From Akkermansia muciniphila (GTDB lineage Bacteria; Verrucomicrobiota; Verrucomicrobiia; Limisphaerales; UBA9464), in NCBI GenBank assembly GCA_945900455.1, contig CAMDJH010000008.1, positions 1 through 48,847 of the forward strand: 48,847 nt of DNA, written 5' to 3'. This document shows positions 35,154 to 44,730 of the stretch, piece by piece. Numbering within the stretch: the first letter of the stretch is position 1; every line of letters starts with the position of its first letter. The notes beneath the pieces were generated by a model, which saw nothing but the letters and a program-made list of their open reading frames with translations, did not search any database and was not told the DNA's origin. Position numbers and translations under genes: made by a program.

Positions 35154-37907
35154 TCAATCCAGGTATAGAAATTCATTCGAACTGAGCAGCGTCTGACACA
35201 GACTTCGGATCGCTTGCTCCTCCGGCGACGGGGCCGGTACAGCGGGGACTTTTGCTGCGGCGTCGGGTTGGGGGACCGCCTGTGCGGTGATCTTGGCGAC
35301 CTGCCGATCGAGAAATTCGAGGGCAGATTCATACTCGTCGCGCGACGGCGGCCGGCCCAACGCTAATCGCCAGGCTCTTGCGATTCGCGCCTCGCGAAAC
35401 GGACCCGCGTCCCGGCGAAGTCGGTCGGCGAAAAGCTGCGCCTGCTGGAGTGCGACGTCGCTATTCATGAGCATCAGGGCTTGGGGGGCGACCGTGGAAC
35501 GCGTCCGTTGCTCGCAATTCACTTCCATAACCGGCGCGTCGAACGTGTTCAAGAAAGCCAACGGGCGGCTCCGGCGCACTTCGACGTAGATGCTGCGGCG
35601 GAATTCCTCCCCCCCCATTGCGACTTCGACCGGCATTTTATTGTCACCTTGTTTCTTGTCGATGCCCACGATGATCTGACCCACGGCATCCTCGCGTACC
35701 GGGACGGGCGGCCCAAACATTCGGTCGTTCAGCGCGCCGCTCACGGCGAGCAGGGAATCCCGGATGGCTTCCGCATCGAGCCGCTGAAGGGGCATCCGCC
35801 AATACAGGCGATTTTCTGGATCGCGCTGCTCCATCGCCGCATCGCGCGCGGAAGATTGACGGAACGCAGTCGAAGTCATGATCAACGCGTTCAACCGTTT
35901 CAAGCTCCAGCCCAGGCCAAGCTTATCGGGGTCAGCATTCAACGGCGCAACAAACGCGGCGGCGAGCCAGTCGAGCAATTCAGGATGGGAAGGACGTTCA
36001 CCTTGCAGACCGAAATTGGCCGGCGTTCCGACCAAGCCGCGGCCGAAGTGGTGCATCCACACGCGATTGACAATAATTCTCGCCAGCAGGGGATTGCTCG
36101 AACTCGTCACCCACTTCGCGAACGCGAGCCGCCGTCGCGAGGTGGGCGGGCTTTCGGATGGCAACGGCAGATCGGGCGAAAGACCGGCCGAAGAGAGCAC
36201 GGACAGCGTGGCGGGAAGTAACGCCTCCCTGGGCTGCTTGGGATCGCCCCGATGAAACCGATAGGTAACCGGTGAGGCCCCTATCGGCTCCGTGAGGGCG
36301 CTGAGAAAATCCTCCACGGGCTTGCGGGCACGGACTTCGGCGATCTTGGAATCCCTCGCTTTCAGTTCATCCGCTGCCTTGGGGTCGTATTGGTAGAGCA
36401 CACCCGCGCTAATGTTGGCGCTGGGATGATCGGAGAGCAGTTTCTTCTGCTCGACTGTTCGCTGATCGGCGGGGGTCTTGAAGGCCGTCCACAGTGCGTC
36501 ACGGAGCACGGAATCAAATTTTTCGAGATGCTTCCTGAGCGCCGCGTCAATGAATTCGGTTTGTTTCGCTTCTTTTTCCTTGGCGAGCCTGGAAGCTTCA
36601 TCCTCCACGGCCGCTGCCTTCGCTCGGTCGGCGGCCGTGAAGAGTGAAATCAAGCGCTCAGAGGGTTTGCGCCAGTTTTTCCAGTCGTAGGCCGGTTCAA
36701 AAACGGCGCGGAGCCGATAATAGTCGGCCTGTGGAATCGGGTCATAGCGATGATCGTGGCACTGTGCGCACCCGATCGAGAGCCCGAGCAATGATGTCGA
36801 AACAATCTTGAGGGTATCGGCGACAACCTGATTGCGAGCAGTGTCCTGGTCGACACCGGCGCTGGCGGTGCCATCGGCCGCCATCCGCAGGTAGCCCGTT
36901 GCGGCCAACCATTCATGCGCTATCGGATCCTGAGCCGCGGTTTCCAGGTCGCGGTGCTGGGTCAATGCGAGTTCGTCGCCCGCGAGTTGCTCGACGACGA
37001 ATCGGTCAAACGGCAAATCCCTGTTTAACGATCGGATGACGTAATCACGATACTTATACGCATAGGGTCGCGGCGAGTCGTCGCTGGTGTAGCCATCGGA
37101 ATCGGCGTAGCCTGCAATGTCGAGCCAATGCCGGGCCCAGCGTTCTCCATAGCGAGGCGATTGCATCAGACGTTCGAGTAGTCGCGGATAGGCGTTCGTA
37201 GAACTGTCGAGAGCATAGGCTTCCAGATCCGACGGTGTGGGCGGTAATCCCCAGAGATCCAGGAATGCGCGGCGCACCCCGGTCAGGGGCGGAGCATCCC
37301 CAGAGAAAGTCAGGTGCTGGGATTCGTGGCGGGCCGCCAGGAAGGCATCAATTGAATTGCGGATGCGCCCACCCGCGATCTTGGGAACGGGAGGTTGGCG
37401 CAACGGCAGGAAAGCCCAATGAGCTCGCTCATCAGGGGTAATCTGCATCCCCTCGGACAAATTTGCGGGCTCATCCCGCGTAGCGACGGCGCCCGTTTGT
37501 ATCCATCGCTTCAGGATATCGATTTCCTGCTCAGAAAGCTTGCGATCACGTTTCGGCATTTCGCCCGAGCGGACTTTTTCATAAATTCGGCTTGCTTCGG
37601 GCTTGCCTGGAACCAGCGCCGGTCCCGATTCGCCTCCCTGTTCGATGAATCGCCTCAACCGTAGATCGAGTCCACCGCGCAGCGCGTCCCCCTCGCCATG
37701 ACAGTCGAAGCAATGCGCCTTCAGGATCGGGCGCACGTGCTGCTCAAACGTTAGGGACGATGCACCGTTCGATGCCGTGGATCCCCCCGCCACCACGCCC
37801 AGTGCGACCCAACCCAACGCGAGCACCAGGGCGCGTGCCCCGGCGCGAAGTCCGTTAAATGGAAACGCGGGCAACCGGCGAAGAGCATTGCGTCGCAGTT
37901 GAACCAT
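35154..37907 (-). CDS. PSCyt1/PSD1 cytochrome-domain protein, second copy
   Basis: The 917-residue protein has a signal/anchor ([17 protein letters not shown]), then [18 protein letters not shown] with CxxCH at C66-x2-C69-H70 (PSCyt1). DUF1549 follows ([13 protein letters not shown], then [12 protein letters not shown]) with [14 protein letters not shown] near residue 390. DUF1553 is at the C terminus ([35 protein letters not shown]). Unlike the first PSD1 in this window, it has no inserted sandwich domain and is about 280 residues shorter. The DUF1501 gene follows after 6 bases. The pair is a widespread two-gene unit in Planctomycetes and Verrucomicrobia, and its activity has not been settled. 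Confidence 0.94.
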   Translation of the reverse strand: MVQLRRNALRRLPAFPFNGLRAGARALVLALGWVALGVVAGGSTASNGASSLTFEQHVRPILKAHCFDCHGEGDALRGGLDLRLRRFIEQGGESGPALVPGKPEASRIYEKVRSGEMPKRDRKLSEQEIDILKRWIQTGAVATRDEPANLSEGMQITPDERAHWAFLPLRQPPVPKIAGGRIRNSIDAFLAARHESQHLTFSGDAPPLTGVRRAFLDLWGLPPTPSDLEAYALDSSTNAYPRLLERLMQSPRYGERWARHWLDIAGYADSDGYTSDDSPRPYAYKYRDYVIRSLNRDLPFDRFVVEQLAGDELALTQHRDLETAAQDPIAHEWLAATGYLRMAADGTASAGVDQDTARNQVVADTLKIVSTSLLGLSIGCAQCHDHRYDPIPQADYYRLRAVFEPAYDWKNWRKPSERLISLFTAADRAKAAAVEDEASRLAKEKEAKQTEFIDAALRKHLEKFDSVLRDALWTAFKTPADQRTVEQKKLLSDHPSANISAGVLYQYDPKAADELKARDSKIAEVRARKPVEDFLSALTEPIGASPVTYRFHRGDPKQPREALLPATLSVLSSAGLSPDLPLPSESPPTSRRRLAFAKWVTSSSNPLLARIIVNRVWMHHFGRGLVGTPANFGLQGERPSHPELLDWLAAAFVAPLNADPDKLGLGWSLKRLNALIMTSTAFRQSSARDAAMEQRDPENRLYWRMPLQRLDAEAIRDSLLAVSGALNDRMFGPPVPVREDAVGQIIVGIDKKQGDNKMPVEVAMGGEEFRRSIYVEVRRSRPLAFLNTFDAPVMEVNCEQRTRSTVAPQALMLMNSDVALQQAQLFADRLRRDAGPFREARIARAWRLALGRPPSRDEYESALEFLDRQVAKITAQAVPQPDAAAKVPAVPAPSPEEQAIRSLCQTLLSSNEFLYLD

Positions 37908-38318
37908 GGTGTTCTGCTACCAGACGTTCGAATGGAAATCGATCGGAAAACAACGTCAATTTGCGAGAGTGTGAGACGAAACTGAGCTCCCGTAAGGTCA
38001 AAAAACTCGAACCAACCAATATTCAACGATTTGCAGGGCGATGAGGAGATTGCTCCCAGGCCGTTGCCGCAGTTAAGTCTCGTCGATGAATTGGAAACGA
38101 ATGCTGGCGACCCTCTCCGGTTCGGTTGATCCGGAACTCCTCCTGCGCAACGACTATCGGGTGACGTAGAACCGGATCGGTGAAAGGGCAGGGGACATCC
38201 AGACTCGCGAACGCCTCGGCGGCCTCCTGAAATTCTACTACCGAGAGGCCGCATGAGTTTTTTGACCATACGACCATCAGGAACAGACGGCAAGATACTC
38301 GCCAACGCTCCATCGCGT
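37908..38318. other. Intergenic region without a supported gene
   Basis: The frames that cross this stretch on the minus strand (for example 38023-38322) resemble no family I know and have no ribosome site. The region is bounded by a 13-bp inverted repeat at 37996-38008 and 38255-38267, entered separately. Confidence 0.4.
37996..38267. mobile_element. Candidate MITE-like block: 13-bp perfect terminal inverted repeats
   Basis: GGTCAAAAAACTC at 37996-38008 is the exact reverse complement of GAGTTTTTTGACC at 38255-38267. Together they bound 272 bases of otherwise unexplained intergenic DNA. Just inside the right end, GCGGCCTC (38219-38226) pairs perfectly with GAGGCCGC (38245-38252). I see no clear target-site duplication (left flank ...CCCGTAA, right flank ATACGAC...), and no transposase is present, so a non-autonomous or decayed element is only inferred. 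Confidence 0.4.
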
Positions 38319-40823
38319 TCACCGTCCGCGCGCCTCAATTTCGCGCCAGCGGGTGAGAGCGAATTCGTACTCCTGGAGAGCGGCGTCGGATACAACACCC
38401 CGGTTCCGCGCGATTTCCTCCTCGACGCGCTTGGCAAACCAGGCGGCCTCTTCGCGTTTGGGTTCCTGAGCCTTGTCTTTCATCTGTACCCACCACGGGG
38501 CCGTGTGCGCAAACCGGAAGCGATCGCCCTCCCTCGATTCGAAACAACGGACACCGATCCATCCACTTGTCTTCATCGTCACCACGGCATCCAGGCGACC
38601 CCGATACCCGCCCGTCGCCGTGCGCTTCATGGACGGCACCTCCGAGTGCACGACGTCCCCATTGGCAATCACATCGACGGACACCTGCGGTCGCTCCGAG
38701 TGCACTTCGCCCGTCACTCGAAAGCGCCGTCGCTTGCGGCCGCTGCTCGTAAAAAGCTCGCCCGGATCGAATCCTTCGACGGCGGCAAAGAGCATCGGAC
38801 CCGTGGTGACAAAGCTGCGCCCCGCCTTGAGACCGCGCATCCATCCGTCATAGCTGAAGCCGCCGGGTTGATGGACGTAGACGCGTGAGAATCCGAGTGG
38901 AACGGGGTGTACACCGTTGGCGGTGCCGGCGGTGGGGGTGATGTGGAATCCGGAATTCAGCAACGCGTAATACGTGCGAAAGCCATAGAGTGTCCAACCG
39001 CGTTCGGTGTCCGTCCCGGTGCCCGAAACATTCATCCAGGTGGGCGCGGGGACAGCCCAGTTTCGCGTGGTGTAATCCGTGCGCCAGTGATGGTTGTTTC
39101 CGAGTTCGAATAGGTCGGGTGCAATCACCGGCGCGAGCATGCAAGACCACGCCCAGTTGTGTTTCTCAAAATCGATCATGCCGCCCTGCCGTCGCACCTC
39201 CGCGGCAACAGGGCCCAGCGGTGGGGCCGTGAGTTGCAGGGGTGTGCGGTGATTGATGAGGACGATGGCGCCGAGCGTATGCTTGCGGCCGGCGGTCGTG
39301 AAAATTTCGTATTCGGAGTTTCGCGGATACCAGACATGCCGGTCATCCACGAGGATCGGCTCGTTGCCAAAGTCGTTGGTTACACTCTGGGGACTCTGTG
39401 TCGGCGAAAGCTCGGCCACGGTAGTCCACTGCACCATCGGGCAGGCAACATTGAGATCCTCGGCGAGCAAGGTGTTGGGGAGATCCTTTGTCGCGCGATG
39501 ATTGTGAGTGTCTCCGCTGAACCAGCCACGGGCTTCGAGGTTAATCCAGCGTTGCAGGGGGATCTTTAGGGCGACTGGTTCGGCACCGATTTCGAAATCA
39601 TTGGTGGACGGCAGGTATTCCTTGCCGCGTTCGACGATGAATCGGTATTGGCCCGGAGCCAGGGCGAGTTCGAAGGGATGCCCGGATAGCGTCGTGTGCA
39701 TTTCGACGGCGGCAGGATTTGAGCTGTTGCGACGCTGATAGGTTACCGATGATCCGGCGGTATCCGCGGAGTCTGGGAATTGCCAGGCCCCATCGGCGGC
39801 CTGGACGTAGAGCCGGCACGGAATCAGCGATCCGGTCGTTGCATCGATCACCTCGCCCCGCACCGAGGTGCGGACTTCGGGATGCGTTTTACGTCGTTCG
39901 ACGACGGCGAGGGGGTCGGTGGGGGTGACGGACGGATCCACGAATCGGGCGAGGTCACGGAGGGCGATGACCCTGTAGCCGTTGGTGGCGAGATAACGGA
40001 TGTACGCCGCAAATTTCTCCGGGGGAGTATGGACCCAGGGATGATGGCGATCCGGGACACCGTGGAATTGGATGACGGCGATTCTTCCATGGCGGGCCTG
40101 TTGGACGGCGCGTTGAAAGTTTTCCAGGGTCCAATTCGGGCGGGCGTCTCCCGCAGTGGGGATCAAAAGGGGATGATCCGAGCCTGGTTCGTAGGCGGTG
40201 CCGCGTCCCTCCTTGTAGGGAAACTCGGGCTCGCCTCCGCGGCGTGCCCACCGGAACCCGAGTTTTTGGAGGAGCGGCAGAGCGCCTGGATAGATGGAAT
40301 TGCCGGGATAGCCGAAGCTGATGGGTTTCGGAATGCCGTGGGCCGCGCAACGGTCATTGATCCCTTCGATTTCGGATGCGAGCCGTCCGAGCGTGTCGGC
40401 GCTGACACCCATGTGACTGACGGTATGATTGCCAATCTCGAAGCCATCGCGGTGCAGTTCCGCGATTTGCTCCCAGGTCATGTAGTCCTGCTTGTTGGTC
40501 GGGAAGCCAAACCCTTCGGTAATGAAAAACGTGGCACCAAAACCATACGACTTGAGCAGCGGCCGGACGACCGAGTATTGGGACGCGACGGAATCGTCAA
40601 AGGTCAGCACGACCAATTTATCGGGGATCACCTCGAGTGCGGCGGCGGGCGGTGGCAGTAGGAGCACTGCGAGTGCGACAAGCGCGACGAGCGGGCCGAG
40701 AAGAAGGGGGCGGTGAAGGCGGCGCGGGACGGAGAGAATTGGGGAATGTCGCCATTTAGCCACAGGAGCACCCGGGTGCGGATCATTGCGATAGCCTGCT
40801 TGCAGAAAACATCGGGGAATCAT
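38319..40823 (-). CDS. Polysaccharide deacetylase fused to CehA/McbA-like PHP metallohydrolase
   Basis: Using the ATG at 40823 the product is 834 residues; a frame open to 40937 would run into apt's start region. A hydrophobic segment (LLLGPLVALVALAVLLLPPP) at about residues 39-58 acts as signal or anchor. Residues 64-310 are a NodB-type polysaccharide deacetylase with VVLTFDDSV (Asp pair near 73) and NHTVSHMG (H-x3-H near 135). After a short beta-rich linker (RGEVIDATTGSLIPCRLYV, about 335), residues 430-760 resemble a PHP/CehA-McbA domain opening with WFSGDTHNH (437-442) and containing IDFEKHNWAW and ELGNNHHW. Both halves are metal hydrolases in their families. An exported glycan-processing enzyme is the likeliest role. 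Confidence 0.8.
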   Translation of the reverse strand: MIPRCFLQAGYRNDPHPGAPVAKWRHSPILSVPRRLHRPLLLGPLVALVALAVLLLPPPAAALEVIPDKLVVLTFDDSVASQYSVVRPLLKSYGFGATFFITEGFGFPTNKQDYMTWEQIAELHRDGFEIGNHTVSHMGVSADTLGRLASEIEGINDRCAAHGIPKPISFGYPGNSIYPGALPLLQKLGFRWARRGGEPEFPYKEGRGTAYEPGSDHPLLIPTAGDARPNWTLENFQRAVQQARHGRIAVIQFHGVPDRHHPWVHTPPEKFAAYIRYLATNGYRVIALRDLARFVDPSVTPTDPLAVVERRKTHPEVRTSVRGEVIDATTGSLIPCRLYVQAADGAWQFPDSADTAGSSVTYQRRNSSNPAAVEMHTTLSGHPFELALAPGQYRFIVERGKEYLPSTNDFEIGAEPVALKIPLQRWINLEARGWFSGDTHNHRATKDLPNTLLAEDLNVACPMVQWTTVAELSPTQSPQSVTNDFGNEPILVDDRHVWYPRNSEYEIFTTAGRKHTLGAIVLINHRTPLQLTAPPLGPVAAEVRRQGGMIDFEKHNWAWSCMLAPVIAPDLFELGNNHHWRTDYTTRNWAVPAPTWMNVSGTGTDTERGWTLYGFRTYYALLNSGFHITPTAGTANGVHPVPLGFSRVYVHQPGGFSYDGWMRGLKAGRSFVTTGPMLFAAVEGFDPGELFTSSGRKRRRFRVTGEVHSERPQVSVDVIANGDVVHSEVPSMKRTATGGYRGRLDAVVTMKTSGWIGVRCFESREGDRFRFAHTAPWWVQMKDKAQEPKREEAAWFAKRVEEEIARNRGVVSDAALQEYEFALTRWREIEARGR

Positions 40824-40927
40824 GGGCGTGGAGCGTACGGATGGATTGCTGAAAGGCGAGTCTTTGAAAGCATTCAATTTGGTGTCGGGCTTGACCGCGG
40901 GCGCGGACCGCGTCGGAATGGCGGGAC

Positions 40928-41458
40928 ATGAATTCACCTTCGGTCACCGAAATTGAGCAAGCGATCCGCAACGTGCCCGACTTCCCAAAGCCGGGCATCC
41001 AGTTCAAGGACATCACCCCAGTGCTGGCGGATGGTCGGCTCTTTGCGGGAGCGATGGATCACTTGCTGGCTGGGCTGACGCAAGGAAGTGTCGACAAAGT
41101 GGCGGGGATTGATGCACGAGGCTTTATTTTTGCGGCTGCGGCTGCGGCCCGCCTGGGAATCGGATTCGTACCGATCCGTAAGAAGGGAAAGCTCCCGTTC
41201 AACACGGTCGAGGAGAGCTACGAACTGGAATACGGGTCGGCCACTGTGGCGGTGCACATCGACGCGGTGCGACCGGGCGAGCGGGTGATCTTGCTTGACG
41301 ATTTGCTGGCGACCGGTGGCACGGCGGGGGCGGCAGTCGCGCTGCTGAATCGATTGGGTGCCAATCTTGTTGGGGTGCGATTTCTGATCGAGTTGGGTTT
41401 TCTGAATGGGCGCGAGAAGTTGGGTGGTAACGAGATCCTTTCGGTGATCCGGTATTAG
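40928..41458 (+). CDS. apt: Adenine phosphoribosyltransferase
   Basis: The 176-residue enzyme makes AMP from adenine and PRPP (purine salvage) in the cytoplasm. It shows the whole family pattern: IRNVPDFPKPGIQFKDITPV at the N terminus, GIDARGFIF, the VPIRKKGKLP loop, LEYGSATVAVHIDAV, and the PRPP-binding motif VILLDDLLATGGTAGAA (about residues 121-137). Length is typical. It starts at the ATG at 40928 and is transcribed divergently from the deacetylase gene, with 104 bases between. The PAP2-GT39 gene follows after 19 bases and may share its transcript. Confidence 0.97.
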   Translation: MNSPSVTEIEQAIRNVPDFPKPGIQFKDITPVLADGRLFAGAMDHLLAGLTQGSVDKVAGIDARGFIFAAAAAARLGIGFVPIRKKGKLPFNTVEESYELEYGSATVAVHIDAVRPGERVILLDDLLATGGTAGAAVALLNRLGANLVGVRFLIELGFLNGREKLGGNEILSVIRY

Positions 41459-41477
41459 CACCGAAGCCATCGAAGGA

Positions 41478-43763
41478 ATGACTGTTTTCCAACTATTCGA
41501 CCAGACCGTTTTTCACTGGGTGAATCAGGTTTGGACGAATCCGATTTTGGATCGGTTGATGCCATTTCTGAGTGGCAACCGGTTCTTTGTGCCCGGTGGA
41601 CTGCTACTGCTGGGATTGATCGCATGGCGCGGTGGGCGCCGGGCGCGGTGCTACCTGGTGGTCTTATTTCTGACCCTCGCCATCGGCGAGACGGTGATGA
41701 CTGGACCCTTAAAAAAGGGGTTTGGGAGATTGCGACCCTTTGTCACGCAATCGGAGACACGGCTGCTCGCCGGGCGGGGTCCATCCTACGCGATGCCGAG
41801 CGGTCATGCCGCGATCTGGGCGGCGGCGGCGGCCGTGACAGCCTGGTTTTACCGGCGCAGTTCACGCTATATGGTGCCGCTTGCGGGTGCGATTGGCTAC
41901 TCACGGATGTATGTCGGAGTCCATTGGCCAACCGATGTGCTGGCGGGATGGTTGATCGGTGCGGGGTACGGATGGACAATTGCCTGGTTGATCGAGGCAT
42001 TCTGGCGGCGGGCGGGCGGGGAGTGGTTTCCATTATGGTGGAAAATGCAGCCATCGCTCCTGTATCCGGAGGTGCGGTTGTCGATCGAAACCGATCCGGC
42101 TGCCCGGGGAGGTCGGGTGGATGGCGGGGTGAAGGTTGGCATCGAGACCCACTGGTGGAGGCTGGGTTGCCTGTGGATTTGCGGGTTACTGCTTGCACGG
42201 GTCGTATACCTCGCTTCCGGAACCATCGAGCTCAGCGAGGATGAGGCTTACCAGTGGTTGTGGTCCAAACACCCGGCACTGTCCTATTACAGCAAGCCGC
42301 CGATGATTGCCTACACTCAGTGGCTTGGGACGCATCTCTGGGGTGACACAGAGCTGGGGGTGCGATTTTTCTCCCCGGTGATCGCCGCGATTCTGGGGTT
42401 AATTCTATTTCGGTTCGTTGGACACTGGGCGGGATTTCGTACGGCGTTCTGGTTTCTTGTCGTGGTGACGGCCACGCCATTGCTGGCGGTGGGGTCGATT
42501 CTGATGACGATCGATCCGTTGACCGTCGTCTTTTGGATGGTGGCGATGATGGCTGGCTGGCGGGCGATGGCGGCCGAGGTGACCGGACGTGAGTCTCCGA
42601 TTCGGTGGTGGGTGGTGACCGGGCTGGGCCTTGGGTGTGGATTCCTGAGCAAGTATAGTTCTCCGCTGGAGTGGGCGGCATTTGCCCTATTTTTCCTATG
42701 GGTGCCAGCGGCTCGAGTGTGTCTCCGCCGGCCGGGCGTGTGGCTGGCATTGGGCATCAACTTGGTCTGCACGCTGCCGGTGGTGATTTGGAATTTGCAG
42801 CATGGAGCCGTGGGTCTGACTCATCTTCGGGAGCGGGGCGGGTTAAGTGAGTCGTGGCGGCCGACGCTGCGCCATCTGCTGGATTTTCTCGGAGCCGTTC
42901 CACTCCTCATTAATCCCGTGTTCTTGCTCGCAATTGTGCTCGCGGCGATTGGGGTATGGCGCACGAGCTCCCGACGGGATCCTATGGAGCGGCAATGGGA
43001 GCCGGCGGCTGATGGACCGAAGCGGGGGGCGAGCGACCTCTTGATGAAGTTCATTTTCTGCCAGGGTGTGCCGCTATTTCTATTCTGGACCGTTTATACG
43101 TTGAGGGCGCAAGTGCTGCCAAATTGGATCAGCCCGGCGGTGCTGCCGCTGCTGCTGCTCGGAACGTTCTGGTGGCATCGGCGATGGACGGAGGGGGATA
43201 CTCGCGGCGTGCGACTGCTGATTGCGGGCACCGTCCTGGGGTTGCCGTTGGTCGGTCTGCTGCACAACACCGATTGGGTGTCGAAGATTGCTGGGACGCC
43301 GCTCCCGGCGAGGGTGGATCCATTGCGTCGCGTGCGCGGATTCCGGGAGGCGGCACGGATTGTCGGCGAGCAGCGGGATCGACTGGCGAGCGAGGGACAC
43401 CCGACGTTTGTCATCGCAGACCATTATGGTCGCACCGGTTTGTTGAGTTTCTATCTGCCGGGAACTCGACGGCAGGCCCAACGGAACCCCCAGGTTTACG
43501 TAATTTCCGCCGATCGGCCGAAAAACCAGTTTTGGTTTTGGCCGGGATACTCGGATCGAAAGGGACAATCCGCGGTATTCATGCTGGGAGAAGGGCTCCG
43601 ACCCGAGAAGACAGGCCCGGCGGCACAGGCCAGATTGGAGGCGATGCTGACCCGTCTGCGGGGCGAATTTGGATCCGTCGAGTCGGTCGGTTTTTTTGAA
43701 GCAAATCTCAAGGGGCGAGTTTTTCATCGATTCCAGTTGTTCGCCTGTCGAGACAAGAAATAA
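41478..43763 (+). CDS. PAP2 phosphatase fused to GT39 (ArnT-like) glycosyltransferase, membrane protein
   Basis: This is a 761-residue integral membrane fusion. Residues 1-185 are a PAP2 lipid-phosphate phosphatase with all three motifs: K79-x6-R86-P87, P107-S-G-H110 and S142-R-x5-H149-x3-D153. Residues 235-761 are a GT39/ArnT-like transferase, opening with ELSEDEAYQWLWSKHPALSY (251-270) and SKPPMIAYTQ, followed by about ten hydrophobic segments and a soluble C-terminal tail. Such transferases move a sugar from a polyprenyl-phosphate donor to a lipid or protein outside the inner membrane; PAP2 enzymes can dephosphorylate polyprenyl or lipid phosphates. The fusion could couple sugar transfer to lipid-carrier recycling (inference). 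It lies between apt and the OGG1-like gene in the same direction. Confidence 0.92.
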   Translation: MTVFQLFDQTVFHWVNQVWTNPILDRLMPFLSGNRFFVPGGLLLLGLIAWRGGRRARCYLVVLFLTLAIGETVMTGPLKKGFGRLRPFVTQSETRLLAGRGPSYAMPSGHAAIWAAAAAVTAWFYRRSSRYMVPLAGAIGYSRMYVGVHWPTDVLAGWLIGAGYGWTIAWLIEAFWRRAGGEWFPLWWKMQPSLLYPEVRLSIETDPAARGGRVDGGVKVGIETHWWRLGCLWICGLLLARVVYLASGTIELSEDEAYQWLWSKHPALSYYSKPPMIAYTQWLGTHLWGDTELGVRFFSPVIAAILGLILFRFVGHWAGFRTAFWFLVVVTATPLLAVGSILMTIDPLTVVFWMVAMMAGWRAMAAEVTGRESPIRWWVVTGLGLGCGFLSKYSSPLEWAAFALFFLWVPAARVCLRRPGVWLALGINLVCTLPVVIWNLQHGAVGLTHLRERGGLSESWRPTLRHLLDFLGAVPLLINPVFLLAIVLAAIGVWRTSSRRDPMERQWEPAADGPKRGASDLLMKFIFCQGVPLFLFWTVYTLRAQVLPNWISPAVLPLLLLGTFWWHRRWTEGDTRGVRLLIAGTVLGLPLVGLLHNTDWVSKIAGTPLPARVDPLRRVRGFREAARIVGEQRDRLASEGHPTFVIADHYGRTGLLSFYLPGTRRQAQRNPQVYVISADRPKNQFWFWPGYSDRKGQSAVFMLGEGLRPEKTGPAAQARLEAMLTRLRGEFGSVESVGFFEANLKGRVFHRFQLFACRDKK

Positions 43764-43782
43764 AATCGAGCGGAAGAAAGAG

Positions 43783-44730
43783 ATGGAAATGACACAGGCT
43801 TCCGAACGGGAGTGGGTGGTGACCGACTTTGACCTCACCGCGACGATGACCAGTGGTCAGGCGTTCCGGTGGCGGCTTGTGGACGGTGGATGGGAAGCGG
43901 TCGTCGCGAGACGTTGGGTGCGACTGGAGCAACGCCCGTCCGGAATTCGTGCGGTAACATCCGCCCGGAATGCGGAGTGGGGATGGATCGAAGAGTACCT
44001 GCGGTTGGGGGACGATCTGCCGGCCATTCTGGCAAGTTTCCCCGATGACCCGACGATGCGCTCCGCGCTCGGGTCCTGTCGGGGCTTGCGTTTAATCCGA
44101 CAGGACCCTTGGGAATGTCTCGCATCCTTCATCGCCTCTTCGAGTAAGCAGATCGTTCAGATTCAGGAAATCGTCCGCTTGCTGTCCGAACGGTTCGGAG
44201 ATCCCGTCATCGTGCCTTCGGGGCGGCCACCGCTCTGGACTTTTCCGAGCGTCGAGCGGTTGGCTGCGGCGACGGAAATCGAACTGAGGAATTGCAAACT
44301 CGGTTTTCGGGCACCGTATCTGCTGGGTACCGCTCGGAGGATTGTCTCGGGGACGTTGAATCTTGCGGCTGTGCGCGACATGGAACTGGGAATTGCCCGC
44401 GACGCCCTGATGGAATGTCCGGGCGTCGGACGAAAGATTGCGGACTGTGTCTTGCTGTTTGGATACGGATTCCCGGCGGCCTTTCCGATCGATGTCTGGA
44501 TCCGAAAAGCGTTGCATCGGCTCTACTTTCCGAGGGTTCGGCGGATACGCGTCCGGCGGTTGGAGCGATTTATCGAATCCTACTTCGGAGCCAACGCCGG
44601 GTATGCGCAGCAGTACCTGTTCCATTATGTTCGGACGCACCTGGGCCGGCAGTGGAGTGGTGGGAGTCTAGTTCCGAACCGACATTCGAAGGACCGGCGC
44701 AGTGCGGTTGGGCATCGGAATGGAAAATAG
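43783..44730 (+). CDS. OGG1-like 8-oxoguanine DNA glycosylase
   Basis: The 315-residue product starts at the ATG at 43783, behind a GGAAGAAAG purine run; a frame open to 43669 overlaps the upstream gene. An N-terminal TBP-like domain opens with FDLTATMTSGQAFRWRLVD, the OGG_N pattern. The helix-hairpin-helix MECPGVGRKIADCVLLFG carries K218, the presumed Schiff-base lysine. AFPIDVWIRKAL carries D237. The Lys-Asp distance of 19 equals that in human OGG1 (K249, D268). The enzyme would excise 8-oxoguanine from DNA and probably nick the strand. Its end overlaps the start of the PQQ-like gene by 11 bases, so the two are probably translated from one transcript. Confidence 0.88.
   Translation: MEMTQASEREWVVTDFDLTATMTSGQAFRWRLVDGGWEAVVARRWVRLEQRPSGIRAVTSARNAEWGWIEEYLRLGDDLPAILASFPDDPTMRSALGSCRGLRLIRQDPWECLASFIASSSKQIVQIQEIVRLLSERFGDPVIVPSGRPPLWTFPSVERLAAATEIELRNCKLGFRAPYLLGTARRIVSGTLNLAAVRDMELGIARDALMECPGVGRKIADCVLLFGYGFPAAFPIDVWIRKALHRLYFPRVRRIRVRRLERFIESYFGANAGYAQQYLFHYVRTHLGRQWSGGSLVPNRHSKDRRSAVGHRNGK

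Noticed and set aside
38219..38263. Hairpin followed by TTTTTT on the plus strand, terminator-like
   Set aside because: No plus-strand gene ends nearby and the loop is 18 bases; the T run is part of the 13-bp inverted repeat, so an element end explains it better.
37751..38437. 228-codon minus-strand frame across the PSD1 start and the intergenic gap
   Set aside because: It overlaps the N-terminal part of PSD1 in another frame and the deacetylase 3' end; no start signal and low-complexity composition.
39780..40661. 293-codon plus-strand frame
   Set aside because: It is antisense to the deacetylase-PHP gene, which carries LTFDDS, HTVSH and GDTHNH motifs.
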